In this document: positions 44,101-55,734 of the stretch, piece by piece
Position numbering within the stretch: the first letter of the stretch is position 1
How the letters are laid out: each line of letters starts with the position of its first letter
DNA from: Papaver somniferum
Taxonomy: Eukaryota; Streptophyta; Magnoliopsida; Ranunculales; Papaveraceae
Reading direction: 5' to 3'
NCBI RefSeq assembly: GCF_003573695.1
Contig: NC_039362.1
Coordinates: 180,429,690 to 180,493,689, forward strand
DNA length: 64,000 nt
Program-made: the position numbers and the translations under genes
The notes under the pieces: generated by a model
What the model was told of the DNA's origin: nothing
Databases searched by the model: none
The model's input: only the letters and a program-made list of their open reading frames with translations

Positions 44101-44220
44101 GTAGGCCCAGAAATCCAAAACACCAAAGGCAAATCTCTGCTGTGAGATTCCTTTAACTGAAAAAGTGTATAATTATTTTTAAACGAAATAATGTATTTCT
44201 TTTCTTCACATTGTGGCTTG
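41111..44220. other. Unclassified non-coding sequence
   Basis: No frame with family features is visible. The 42280-44160 part has less biased composition than its surroundings and looks like a transposon leader or LTR, but I found no termini or target duplication. TGTACAGTTT recurs at about 43490 and 43648. Confidence 0.4.
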
Positions 44221-44229
44221 AAGATAGAT

Positions 44230-45043
44230 GCATGAGTTATGGATATTATTTTTAGGTTTTTTGTCCTGCACCAATTTGCAGTTAGAAAGTTCTTACATAT
44301 TATCTAAATTTGCTTTGAAAGATGATATTTTTGTCTGAATAGATGGTAAAGTCAATTTGGTCATAATACAATTATGTTGTTGCAACTCAAGATAAGTTAT
44401 ATAAAATATTAGCGAAAGGTGATTGAATTGTATGTTTTTGATAATACATTATTAACATATCCGGATGGTGGAGGTAAAATATTATGCACTTTTTTTCACT
44501 TTTATGAATTTATCATTGGTTATAAAATTCAAGTCTTATTATTAGTTAATTGTAAGTTTCGTGTTTTTCATATCTTTGAAGTTCTTGGATGATTTTCTTT
44601 AGACTAACATCTAATAGATTAGGTGGAGTGGCATGAACGAATAATTTGGCTCTGAAGATGGACTTATAAGTTAGGATAATATGTGTAAGTTTTGGTCCTG
44701 CACTAATTTTACAGTCGAAAATTTCTTGCGTATCATCTAACTTTCTTTAGTAAATGTTTTTTCTGAATGAATGATAAAGTTACTTTTGGTTATAACATAA
44801 TTGTTTTTTTCAACACAAAATAAGTTCTATGGATTATTAACGAAACCTGATTAACTTGTGGGTCTTCGATAATGTATTATCACTATACTCGAATGGTGGA
44901 CAAAAGGTATAATATATTCTTTCATTTTTATCTTTAGTTATCAAATTCAGTTATTGTTAATTAATACTAGTACCTTTCGTATTTTCCCAGATCTGTGAAA
45001 GATTTGGATGAGACTAATGACTAATAGATTAGGTGGATTGGCA
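44230..45043 (+). repeat. Diverged direct duplication, units of about 410-420 bp
   Basis: Matching landmarks recur in order: TTTTGTCCTGCAC / TTTTGGTCCTGCAC (44269, 44691), the A-rich middle, and CTAATAGATTAGGTGGA (44611, 45021). Divergence is high with many indels, so the duplication is old. Confidence 0.6.
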
Positions 45044-45461
45044 GGTAGATTTTCGCAATTATCATATTTTTGAAAGTATACACGGATTCCAATTTGCGGG
45101 TCAAGTTCATCTCGTTTCAACTTGTAAATCTTTGTTTGATCAGCATACTACCAAAATGATAGTTTAAGATATTTTGTTGTTCCTTTGCCTTGAGTGTTAT
45201 GTATACGTTTCACCTTAGTAACTCGGATACTCTTTTTGATTCTTGTTTTTCGGGTCTTCTGATCAGGTCAGTTATTAGGTTCACTTTAGTTCATTATTTA
45301 TGATAATGGTTAATCATTGGATTACCGTATACTATTTGTTTTTTAGTTGATTGATATATTTAATTATGCATGCAAATTATTGCGTATCTGAGGATAATGC
45401 TGCAACATCTATCATGTGACCTTTTTTCTATTGCATTCTTTTCTTTTGGAAAAAGGATATA

Positions 45462-46110
45462 AAGCTTACAAATGTTTTATTTGATAAACATCTTAATTCA
45501 AAATATATGACTTTACTTTAGCTTGACGAAGCAATTGAATAGCGAACAACAAACTCACACTATAGTAGGAACCTAAAGAAAAGAAAATCTTTTTAATGGA
45601 TGATTCAGTGTTATAGTTTAGCATATCATTACTTGTAATGTTAGTTCTAGATTCATTTTTCTTTTAATATTCGTTCGCATGGGATATATGGCTCCTAAAT
45701 ATTTGAGGCACAATTAGTTAACTGGGATAGCATATGTCTACAGTTTCAAAGTATTTATTCCTAAACTTAGTAGTAGAAAGGAAAGGCGTTGTTTAGACAG
45801 GTAGCAAGGTCTTTTAAACATTATAAGTTAAAATTTTACCATTTTCTCTTTCGCTCTACAAAATTTCATTTCTGATTTGAGCTAAGTAGGTTTGATTGTT
45901 GTTATTATTGTAGGTCAAAGTTTTTGAAAAGATGCAAAATCTTATATCACGTTTGGACCAAAACTTGACCAACTTTTCTGAGAATAAAGCTACCATGATA
46001 TTAGATTTTGCAATGTTATGCACCTCTGATTCTCCAAAAGGTAATACCTAATATATATGATATGGTAAAAATTCTTAAAGGAAATAATGTTTTAAATACT
46101 CTGGTCGCTC
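45462..46110 (+). pseudogene. Receptor-like kinase fragment, copy 2, strongly decayed
   Basis: The same gene as copy 1 can be traced: a catalytic-loop relic near 45462 (GATATAAAGCTTACAAATG), GGATATATGGCTCCTAAATA near 45681, and the block LISRLDQNLTNFSENKATMI near 45930. Each matches copy 1 in order but with many stops and frameshifts. Confidence 0.65.
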
Positions 46111-46453
46111 TAATAGGAACAAATTATGACTTGCCAAGTATATCTTCCGAAGAGATGAACTTGATTGATTTCTCAAATAACTACTTAGGTATTACCAAAA
46201 AGAAACTGCAAAAGACCAAGTTAATGCATCTACAACTCCAGAAAATGAGGTTAAAATTCTCTCAGAATCTTGCGATTTAATTTCCCATGCAAAAGATGAT
46301 AAAAATGGGGAAGCAGAAAATGAAAATGGAATTCAATCTTGAATTAATTTTTTACTAATTGAGATAAATAATACCAAAACTAATGCAGTTGTTCGTGATT
46401 GTAATGCTAATGCAAATGATTTAAACAATAAGGTAGGCGCGGATGAGATTGAA

Positions 46454-46746
46454 ATGTTTTCCTTTCATGTCATATCTAATAATACTAAGTTGCGTTCTCG
46501 TGGAAAGGCATCCTTAGTGAGGGAAAAGACGATTCCATATCGTTGCACAAATGTTTTAACATCAGAGAAACTTATATCAAATTATAAGGAATCATCAACT
46601 TCTCCAACCTTTATTGATATTACTGAGATAGGAGACAAAGATAAGCTAGAGTATATTGAATCCCATTTGAGAGAAGGCAAGTGCGATATTAGTGTTCTAA
46701 TAAAGAATTCAAAATTGGATGTAACAAATGAAAGAATTCCCCGGTA
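46454..46746 (+). pseudogene. LINE ORF1-like N-terminal relic, copy 2
   Basis: ESSTSPTFIDITEIGDKDKL and LREGKCDIS parallel SSTSLTFEDITYGGDELELG in copy 1. It follows the second kinase relic, so the kinase plus LINE-like unit exists twice. Confidence 0.6.
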
Positions 46747-46759
46747 GAGGACGTTGATA

Positions 46760-48950
46760 CTCAACAATCGTCACATGTTCATGACGTTTCAATTTTCCTA
46801 CCACTAGAACAAAACTTGATTTCAGTACACATTTGTGTACGAATATGGAACAATCCTTTGTACTAAAGGAGGAATGCCTATAATTAGGGAACAAAATAAT
46901 ATATATATATATGAATTACTTTTTGGATAGTCACTAAACCAGACAATCTAAATTCTGCCATCTTTTCATATTTCATCCTTGTATAACATATGAATATTTA
47001 CATACATATTTAGAAAAATTTTCACTGTGGAAAATGCATATATACAAAAAGATAACTTCACCGTCTAGTGTACACATCAGTCAGAAAACTCAAAATATAA
47101 ATAAGCATAAATTTACACCAAATTTAAGATATAAAGGAAACGATAGTTCATAATTATAAACATTACAAAGTAACTTTGGTTTTATAAAAGAAATGTTCCT
47201 TGATGTTTTAACAATTGTTCGAAGAAATTTTTAACCTATACGATGAACAAATAATAAATGGATAATTTATCTTTGATGGTGAATACAAAATTTGCATTGG
47301 TGCAAATTAAAATTCATTGATTTCTTTTTTATAAATAGTAAAATTCATGGAATGACCTACCAGAAAAAATATATTTTTTTAAATTATTTATTTTCACTAC
47401 ATCTAAAAACCTCTTAGTTATAATAAAATATGTGTAATATTACTTACTATTAGATATTTGTTATTGACCTCCGTAAACTATATACAAACATTAGAAGTTT
47501 CATTAATTTTTGATGTTAACTCATTTTATTTTATCAGTGTACTTTATAGACTACATGTTAAAATAGTTTTCTAAGGCTACAATGAAAATTTGTTTTTTGT
47601 TTTCATTTAATTTTTCCAAACCACATTTTCAACCGATTAGCTAAATTTAACTGCATTATCATTCGTCTTTTTCTAGCTATTAAATTGAATGTTTTGTTAA
47701 TTTGATCAAGAGATTTTTGACCACTTATTAAATAATGTTTAGCCTTTTTGACCACTTCATGTTAACAATTGTTCAAGAGATTTTTGACATATGTAGCGAA
47801 CAAATAATAAGTGGTGATTTAGAATTTCATGTGTCTGCTTAGGTTACAAATACAAAACTTGCATCCATAAAAAATAAACGGTAAAAACTAAAATTCATTA
47901 CATCACCTACCGGAAAAATATCCTCGATTGTTAAAAAAGTTGTTTTCATTATATTTAACAGTCTCTTGGTTATAATTGAATAAGTTTAATATTCCTGAAA
48001 ATTAGGTCGTTGTAACTTATATACCTTAGTAAATAATATAATTATTAAACGTTTAGATAAAATATCTTGTTAGCTCACTCCATATATGTACTTTATTCTT
48101 TCTTGTTTGCGAACCACCTAAAATATTGCAAACATACTTTCATCTTCCATATTTTTTTTCTGCAATTATCTCTAATTTTTTTCATGATCTTTAAATGTGA
48201 ACTTCAGACAACATTTGTACAAACAATACTGATCGACTCTCTAAGAAGTCTTGATAGAGAATTTAATTAAATAATAGTTTCATTTGTCCATTTCTTTAGA
48301 TATTATAATTAAGGTAATGGAAATATTTTCATTTAGGAAACTCTTCGTTGATGATATTCTCGATGATGTCTTAATGGGATCTTCAGTCTTAGAAAGCATC
48401 ATTCACAAGTGATTCAAAATGTATCATAGACATAGTAAGTTGATATTGGTCCATTTAGAGCTCTTTACAAGTACAGTCGATGTTTCCTGTGGCTGCATCG
48501 CAGAACTCTTTTAAGGAACTTCCTGCTCTGCTAGTATTTTATGTATATATATGTTTGGACTGCTAAATTCAATCTCAGATAGACTGGTTACCATGAGTCC
48601 ATGACAGACCCTAGATCCACCAAAAACATATCTAATATTAAATACCGGATTTCAATTGCTTAACTTATTGTGGAGTATGAACAACCAAGATGACCTGTTC
48701 CAGAAAATGTCTTTAAGTTGCCGATCAAAATATTTAAGATAGTGGATTCCAATTCTTATCTATCGGCAGAAGAACAACTCCTCAACTTATTCCCGGTAGA
48801 ATTATATGTGTCTAAGACTTGTAAGGAGGAAAAAGCACATCCAGTGAAAGCATACAGTCATGGATAGCTACGCTGACAGCTAGAGACCCTAAACTGTTGA
48901 AATATTTACTATTTTAGATACAAAGTATCCTCGTTACAACCCATGTGATC
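46760..48950. other. AT-rich non-coding sequence with a diverged internal duplication
   Basis: The segment near 47205-47460 (AACAATTGTTCGAAGAAATT, AACAAATAATAA, then a CCTACCAGAAAAA block) recurs near 47760-48030 with the same order (AACAATTGTTCAAGAG, AACAAATAATAAG, CCTACCGGAAAAA). No gene is visible. Confidence 0.5.
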
Positions 48951-50118
48951 ATTTTTTAAACATAATAATCTATAAAAAACCAAGGTGATATTGTTTGAGT
49001 TACCAAAACTCCACCCATATGTTGAGAGTTACAAGAACTCCATTTCCCCCAAAAGTGATACAAAAACCCCATATTTTTTATAAAGTTTAAATTAGATCAT
49101 TCAAGTTTTCTAATAATTCCATAACAGCCCTCTCATAGATTATTTCTTCTTATTTTCTGTCGTCCCCTCCTCTTCTTATCTCATTTCTTTTTTCCACCGC
49201 CTCCTCTTCTCCAACTACTAGCAGCACTTCCTCTTCTTCCTTCTGCACCACCACCAATTCGACGATAATATCCTGACCCTCCGTATCCTTTTCCCCATCA
49301 CCAACAACAACACCTCCTCCTTTTACTCAACGAATATAAAATATAGATTGAGTATGCGAATTAGGGAAAAGAAGGTAAAAATTAAACTGACATTAGAGAT
49401 CTGATTTTTAATGTAAGATTAATGTAATTTTTCTTCTAAATCTATGTATTTTAAAGTTGAATGTCAAAAAAATTGGTCACAAATTTTAATTGGTTTGTTG
49501 ATTTGGTGAATTAGATTGAGGGTATTGAATAATGATGGAGAATTAAACTCGATCTTCATTTTTTTTTCGTTTATAATCAATGATCCTGATACAAAACAGG
49601 GTAATTGAACTAGTCATTTTGTTAACCTTGATGTGAATGTTGTTTGGTCTTCCTTTAACTAAGATTTTTAACAAAAAAGGAACTTTCATACTTTGAGACG
49701 TATACGCAAATGTCGAAGGTCTTCCTTTAATTTTTGTGATACAGGAATTGACTATGGAATTCCATTTACTCGTAAGAGGGATTATAATCATTTAGTAGGT
49801 TAATTTTTGGTAGTTTTTTGGAAGAGCTATGGTAGTTTTTCGCAAGTTGAAATATTGTTAGTTTGGAAGAACAACAAATCTTAATTATAACTATAATACA
49901 CCAATGATGCCATTTCAAAGAGTTAGATAATTTGTACCCAACTAGTTACATGATATCCAATATATCTTTGTGGTGTTATATGATTTTGTTTCAGTTTTGC
50001 GATTTTTTTTCGACGAAACCTAATTGTGGTTTCATCTGAATTTTAATTATGTTTTTGAAATTTTGTCCATGAAACCACGTTTTATTGGTTAAATTATAGT
50101 TATGTGTATGTTGATGCA

Positions 50119-50251
50119 GGATTTGATCATCGAGGAGGACGAATTGTTGAAAGGATTGAAGAATGAACAGGGTGAGGAAGAATATATTGCAGTTGTTCAT
50201 GCACTTGTGGAACTCAATGATTTTAAATGTAGTTGCGTCTTAGAACGGAGT
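50119..50251 (+). other. Possible exon of unknown identity
   Basis: After a GATGCAG acceptor-like site the frame reads DLIIEEDELLKGLKNEQGEE and EYIAVVHALVELN before a stop. Composition is coding-like, but I do not recognise it. Confidence 0.25.
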
Positions 50252-51083
50252 TAGTGCAAGGTAATTTCTCTCTTAAATTTTGTTTCAAATGTTTTTATCG
50301 TTCCATTGCTATTTATCCTTTCATTTCGGTTTTGGGGGTGGAGTTTAGAAGTACTATGATGTTGTATTTTCAAAAAGTAGAACATGTTGCTTCATGGAAT
50401 CCTTACCTCAAAGTGACATTCACATTTTCTGCTATTGAGTTTTGTTCCTTCTTTCCCTGTGATTATGCTGTGTGCTCCCCAGTAAATGGAAATTTTTTTA
50501 TCTTTTCAAATTATTCCTTTAGCTCTTGAAGTTTAGTATATAATATTCTTGTGGATGTAACATTAGATCAATTGTGCGTGATAGGAAGTTTTTAATCACC
50601 TCTTGATCAAGTTCAAAATTTGGGTTAGGATTTCTGTGTACTTACTATGTAAAGTGTATACTCGAACTTTGACTGAATTATGGTACTTATTGGTATTACA
50701 GCAAAATGTTTATAATATATGACTAATGGTGATGACAGATGTGTTAGTGGGCGTTAAAATTTTTTTCAGTGTGGGTTTTATTCGAGTCAATGGTCTGAAC
50801 AATTATTAATGAGGGAATGTTCAAGTTTTTTTTTATAAGCCAACACAGATTATTGCTATTGGTGTGGTCAAACAGAATGAATCATGGTTTATAATTTTTC
50901 TTGCAGTTGAATTCTGACGAAACCAATTATGGTTTCATCTTATTTATGATGAAACCAAAATTGGTTTTATCGCCCTTACTTAAATTGAATTTTGGAACAT
51001 TCTTTGTTGAGAAAAATGTTTAGACTGTGTTTTTCTTGTTTGTATGTTTACGCATGATGACTCTTGCCAAACTTCCATGCTAG

Positions 51084-52664
51084 GTGAATGGATCTCAGGT
51101 TCAGCTGGGAATGGTTTTACCCCACATATAATCACAATTGCAGTAGGAGAGGTTTGCTTCATACCTGTCCATTTTTTCATTTGCCCTTCTATGTTTCAAA
51201 TCTATTGTTAGCACTTTGTCAATTACATCATATGAAGGGTTCATATTGATTTGAAGGAAATATTTTCGCTGTTCCATTACGAGTGTTTCAATGTTTTGAT
51301 ATTATTGTACTCCCGTTGACAACGCATATAAATTAATTCCCTCACTATTAGATAGTGAAATTAGTCCATTATTGTCCTCTTAGAGGTAATGGATATTTGT
51401 CCTCTTAGTGGTAATGGATATAGTTGTATTTTATTATTTGCTCGACTTGGCAATGTCCAGGTAGTATAAAGCTTTGCGCTTTTTATTCTAATTGATTTAA
51501 GTACAATATAGGATGTTTGAGCGGAGAATGTGTGATATTGATCTGATAGTAAATTGATGGGTTATGCTGAAAAAAGTTTCTCGAAATAAATGACTAGAAT
51601 ATTTTGAATGAGCACCTGAACTTTGATATTTTGTCTAGATAACGTTTGATTCATCCCTTCTGGAGGAACTTCCTCAGAAAAATACTATTGCCATTTGATT
51701 ATTATTTGGAATATGGAACTTTCTCATGTTACCATTGAATTACTGAAGGCCCTAACTAGACTCATGAAACCTTCCTAAATGTTACTTTATTTTGGGTTGC
51801 CTTCAGATGAAAATGGTTAATATTAGTTCATTAGTGTCTCTGTATAACTTGATTCTTTTAACTTCTTGTGCAGGATATTGCTTCAAAAATAATGTTATTT
51901 TCACAGCAGGGCCCAAGAGCTGTCTGCATTCTCTCAGCTAACGGGGTTGTGTCCACAGTGACACTTCAGCAGCCCGCATCTTCTGGTGGCTCAGTCACAT
52001 ATGAGGTTTTCTTTTAACAGAACCAAAGTTTTTTTTTTGTACTCTGGATTCAATATAGGAGAAGGTTCGAACATGGATTAGCAGTATATAAGATGTCTAA
52101 TTCCAAGTTGATCTGTGATATTTCTTGCAAATATTTATGGCATATTCAAGGACTGAGGGTCTGCATTTTTGTGTCCGAACTTTTGTTTGTTGGTATGGTA
52201 GTCTTAAATGACTTCATGAGTGAGGGTTCCCATCCTGAATTTTGTTGCAGAATTTCCTGCTACTTCTCCCAAGTGTTAAGGAAGTTGAGGAACTTTTGTT
52301 GAAATGTTTGGTTCTTACTGTACCAGGAGTTAGCTTTTAACTAAAAGACGTTAATGTTTGCAATAGATGGTTTTTTTTTTTGCCAAATACCTTACCACTC
52401 TCCCAGAATGTGTTTCGTCTCCCTTCACAGTTTTCAATGTTCTCCATTTAAACTAATCAGCTTTATCTTGGTGACTGAATGGTGTTACTTTAACTTGCAA
52501 TGGGGCGGTTTGAAATCCTATGTTTGTCAGGCACTTAATTGCTGAAAGATGGTGGTGAGTCTCGTGGCCGATATGGTTCCCTCAATATCTCCCTTTCTAG
52601 TTCAGATGGCTGATTGATTGGTGGCGGAGTTGGGGGAACACTCATTGAAGCAACCCCTGTCCAG
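51084..52664 (+). pseudogene. AHL (AT-hook/PPC-domain) gene fragment
   Basis: Three exons of the PPC domain are recognisable. Exon a (51084-51151) encodes EWISGSAGNGFTPHIITIAV. Exon b (51874-52005) encodes DIASKIMLFSQQGPRAVCIL and the TVTLQQPASSGGSVTYE region. Exon d (about 52532-52664) encodes GRYGSLNISLSSSDG and GGGVGGTLIEATPVQ, followed by a GTAATC donor. AHL proteins bind AT-rich DNA in the nucleus through AT-hooks and assemble through the PPC domain. The AT-hook exons, the GRFEILSLSG exon and the C-terminus are not found. A TGA at 52611-52613 and an extra base near 52547 disable exon d. Introns are kept, so it was captured or left as DNA, not retroposed. Confidence 0.75.
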
Positions 52665-52964
52665 GTAATCAATTTGGTCTGGGCCCTCATGCTCCCAGTT
52701 TGTCCCCTTTTCAGACGAATGTATTGCACGATTACTCTGAATTTCAAGGGAGAGATTTTACTAGATTCGCCAGTTTCTATCCACTCTACACCAGAAAATT
52801 ATTGATAGAATAAAAGAACACCGTGTTTTGTTTTGGGTCTCTGTTATTTATAGAATTTTGGTTGAATTCTGATTAAACTAATTATGGTTTCATCTTATTT
52901 ATGATGAAACCAAAATCGGTTTCAACGTATTAATGATGAAACCAAAATCGGTTTCATCTAATTT

Positions 52965-53780
52965 TTGGTCGGTGGCGGTGGTGGGCGGTCGTGGTGCTGG
53001 TGGCGGTGCAGAAGGTGTTGGTGATATCGGCGGTGCTGGATGGGGGCGGTGGCTGGCGCGGTGGCGGCGGACAATGATGGTGGTGCGATGGAGGTGGCGG
53101 ACGGTGGTGGTGGACGGTGGTGGTGGTGTTGGTGTAGTGGGGGTGGTGGCAGATGGTGGTGGTGGTCGGAGGTGGTGGTGTAGTTGCGGTGGTGGNNNNN
53201 NNNNNNNNNNNNNNNNNNNNNNNNNNNNNNNNNNNNNNNNNNNNNNNNNNNNNNNNNNNNNNNNNNNNNNNNNNNNNNNNNNNNNNNNNNNNNNNNNNNN
53301 NNNNNNNNNNNNNNNNNNNNNNNNNNNNNNNNNNNNNNNNNNNNNNNNNNNNNNNNNNNNNNNNNNNNNNNNNNNNNNNNNNNNNNNNNNNNNNNNNNNN
53401 NNNNNNNNNNNNNNNNNNNNNNNNNNNNNNNNNNNNNNNNNNNNNNNNNNNNNNNNNNNNNNNNNNNNNNNNNNNNNNNNNNNNNNNNNNNNNNNNNNNN
53501 NNATGCAGTGGCGGTGGTGGAGGTGCGGTTGTGGTGGTCAGAGGTGGTGATGCAGTGGTGGTAGTGGAGGTGCGGTGCTGGCGGTCAGAGGTGGTGGTAC
53601 AGTGGCGATGGTGGAGGTGCGCTGGTGGCGCGGTGACGATGGAGGTGCAGTGGTGGTGGTCGGAGATGGTGGTTTGCGGCCATGGTGATCAGTGGTGTTG
53701 GCGCGATGGCGACGGTGGTGGAGGTGCAGTGGTGGTGGTTGACGGCGATGGTGGTCAGTGGTGGTGGCACAATGGTGTGT
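52965..53780 (+). repeat. GGT/GGC-rich low-complexity region with a gap
   Basis: Imperfect GGTGGC/GGTGGT repeats flank the N gap 53196-53502. Long open frames here (Gly/Trp/Val-rich on plus, His/Pro-rich on minus) are composition artefacts. Confidence 0.8.
53196..53502. other. Sequence gap (N)
   Basis: 307 N within a GGT/GGC repeat. Confidence 1.
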
Positions 53781-53940
53781 TGTTGTTGGTGGAAATTATA
53801 AAATTAAAAATGGGGTTGATTTTTGTTTCTGTTGGGATGATTTAAACTAGAAGGATAATATAGATAGTTTATGTTAAATGGGGTCTTTGTGAACAATTTG
53901 TTTTGTTGGAGTTTTCGTGCATGGATAGTGACACCTTTGG

Positions 53941-54895
53941 TGTTGTAACTCGCGGGCTATTCTTTAAAAGAACAAATAATAAGTGGTGATTATACTGTTT
54001 ACAGTCATAATAATAACTTGTCAAATTAACATAACATTAAATTAACAAGAAGGCTAAATTGAACTAATCGATTCTAACTATCAAATAATCTTCTTTTACA
54101 AAAGCACAAGAAGGCTAAATTGAACAATTCTAAATCACCACTTATTATTTGTTTGCTCTGAATCTCAAGAAAACTCAAGTTTTTAGTTATCTTTATAATA
54201 ACTTGTCATTATTTAATTTCGATAGTTTTTATCTTCATCTGAATAACATAAGTAATATATAGCATCGAAACTCATACATTTCGCTGTAGTACTCATATTC
54301 ATATGTGCATCTTGCATGGTTTTAATTACTTGAATGTTTGTTATTAATTTTATAAATTTTATAAGTTTGCTTCTATTAGAGTTAGTATTATTTGCGGCTC
54401 TCTTTTGTAGAAAGTTAAAGCTACATCCTGGAATGTGCAAGTATTTAAATCCTCCAACACAAGAGATCACTTAAAAGACTTAATCAGAACTCAGAAACCT
54501 TGACATTTTTTTTATATGAAACCAAGTTGGAAGAATTAAAATTAAGCCCTTATTAACTCCATTTAGGTATTCAAATGTTAAATATCTTCAACCTGAAGTA
54601 ATGTCTGGGGTGTTCTTCTTATGTGGAAGAATAATTTTTCTTATGAAGTTGTCAAACTATGAGCAGAATATGATTCATGTACTTAATCAAAATAGTTCTA
54701 CCTAACCTGAATGGTAATTATCTTGTATGTATGGTTATTGTAACTTATTATTAAATAAAGACCAATGAGAATTCGTAAAGGAATTAGGCGAGAAATATCT
54801 TACTTCGTTGGATTTTACTTGGAGTTCTAATTATACATCTTATGGGTAATTCTGCTACTATAGTTGTTTTCATTCTCATAATAATAACATGTTAA
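53941..54895. other. AT-rich non-coding sequence with an inverted repeat
   Basis: GAACAAATAATAAGTGGTGA (53969) is inverted as TCACCACTTATTATTTGTTT (54134), and ACAAGAAGGCTAAATTGAAC occurs directly twice between them. The first segment also occurs near 47800, so it belongs to a dispersed repeat. Confidence 0.5.
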
Positions 54896-54898
54896 GTA

Positions 54899-55222
54899 AT
54901 GGTTCGATTAGTTTCGAAGATATTGGTTTCATACGTTAGGAGCACACATAGACCCATAATAATTCGGATAGTGGTGGTATGGCTACAGGAAACGCTGTCC
55001 GAAAACTTCTTTGATAATTCTAGAATACTTTATCTTAATCAAGTAGGAAGTGATCATTATCCGGTAAAGTCAGTTATAGATTATAATCAACCAAAACTAT
55101 GGAAAACATTCAAGTGTTTTCCTCACATGGTTAAGTCAGTTATAGATTATAATCAACCAAAACTATGGAAAACATTCAAGTGTTTTCCTCACATGGTTAC
55201 ATGGAAAAAGTTGTGCTGTTGA
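54899..55222 (+). pseudogene. LINE endonuclease relic
   Basis: The frame reads SENFFDNSRILYLNQVGSDH and YPVKSVID, resembling the end of the LINE endonuclease domain, where GSDH(S/Y)P is conserved. A 66-bp perfect tandem duplication repeats 22 residues after it. No RT domain follows. Confidence 0.55.
55067..55198 (+). repeat. Perfect 66-bp tandem duplication
   Basis: 55067-55132 and 55133-55198 are identical. Being a multiple of three, the duplication keeps the LINE-like frame. It is recent or an assembly artefact. Confidence 0.9.
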
Positions 55223-55734
55223 AATATCTAAAGTTTGGGAAAAGACGATGCATAGCTCTATGCTTTTAAATTGAATATGAAAGTGCAATACGTTAGAGTT
55301 GCATTATCCAAATAGATTAACTCAATTTTGGTAATACCGATGAAAATATGGACAATCTACAAAACCAACTTTTTATTTTTCAAGTTCAACCACATTCACA
55401 TGCATTTGGCATATGTCGTCGCAGTACAATGATAAAGTCATTGAGTGAAAAAATCAGTGACCTGAGTTCGAAACTCCTCAGCATCAATTTTTTTTTTTTT
55501 GCTAATCACAAAAAAAAAAAAAAGTAATGCATATGGATGTGACTCAAAGAAAGCTTTACGAAGGCACCCTTGAAAAATATTACTAGCACACATATAGGCG
55601 CCTAAATGCAGAACAAGGATCCAATCGTCCAAATAACTTGCTTGCTATTTGCCTTCACTAAATCTCATTTTCATTTCACGTTGCCATTCTAGAACCACTT
55701 GTGCTTCTTACTCGCCACCGCACCGCCCCTGACA

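Larger units (their letters stand above)
48985..53940. mobile_element. Probable TIR element with a captured AHL gene fragment
   Basis: The left end (AAGGTGATATTG, then AAAACTCCA and further AACTCCATTT) and the reverse complement of the right end (AAGGTGTCACTATCC, then AAAACTCCA and GACCCCATTT) are imperfect inverted repeats with two boxes each. The interior has palindromic GATGAAACC/GGTTTCATC motifs near 50012, 50070, 50918, 50950, 52885 and 52935, and a GGT/GGC repeat near the right end as in the element at 19760-21535. I could not find a clean target duplication, so the ends are approximate. Confidence 0.5.

Noticed and set aside
52933..53845. Gly/Trp/Val-rich frames around a gap
   Set aside because: Translation of a GGT/GGC microsatellite and of N; open frames are a composition artefact. 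The same holds for 21068-21403.
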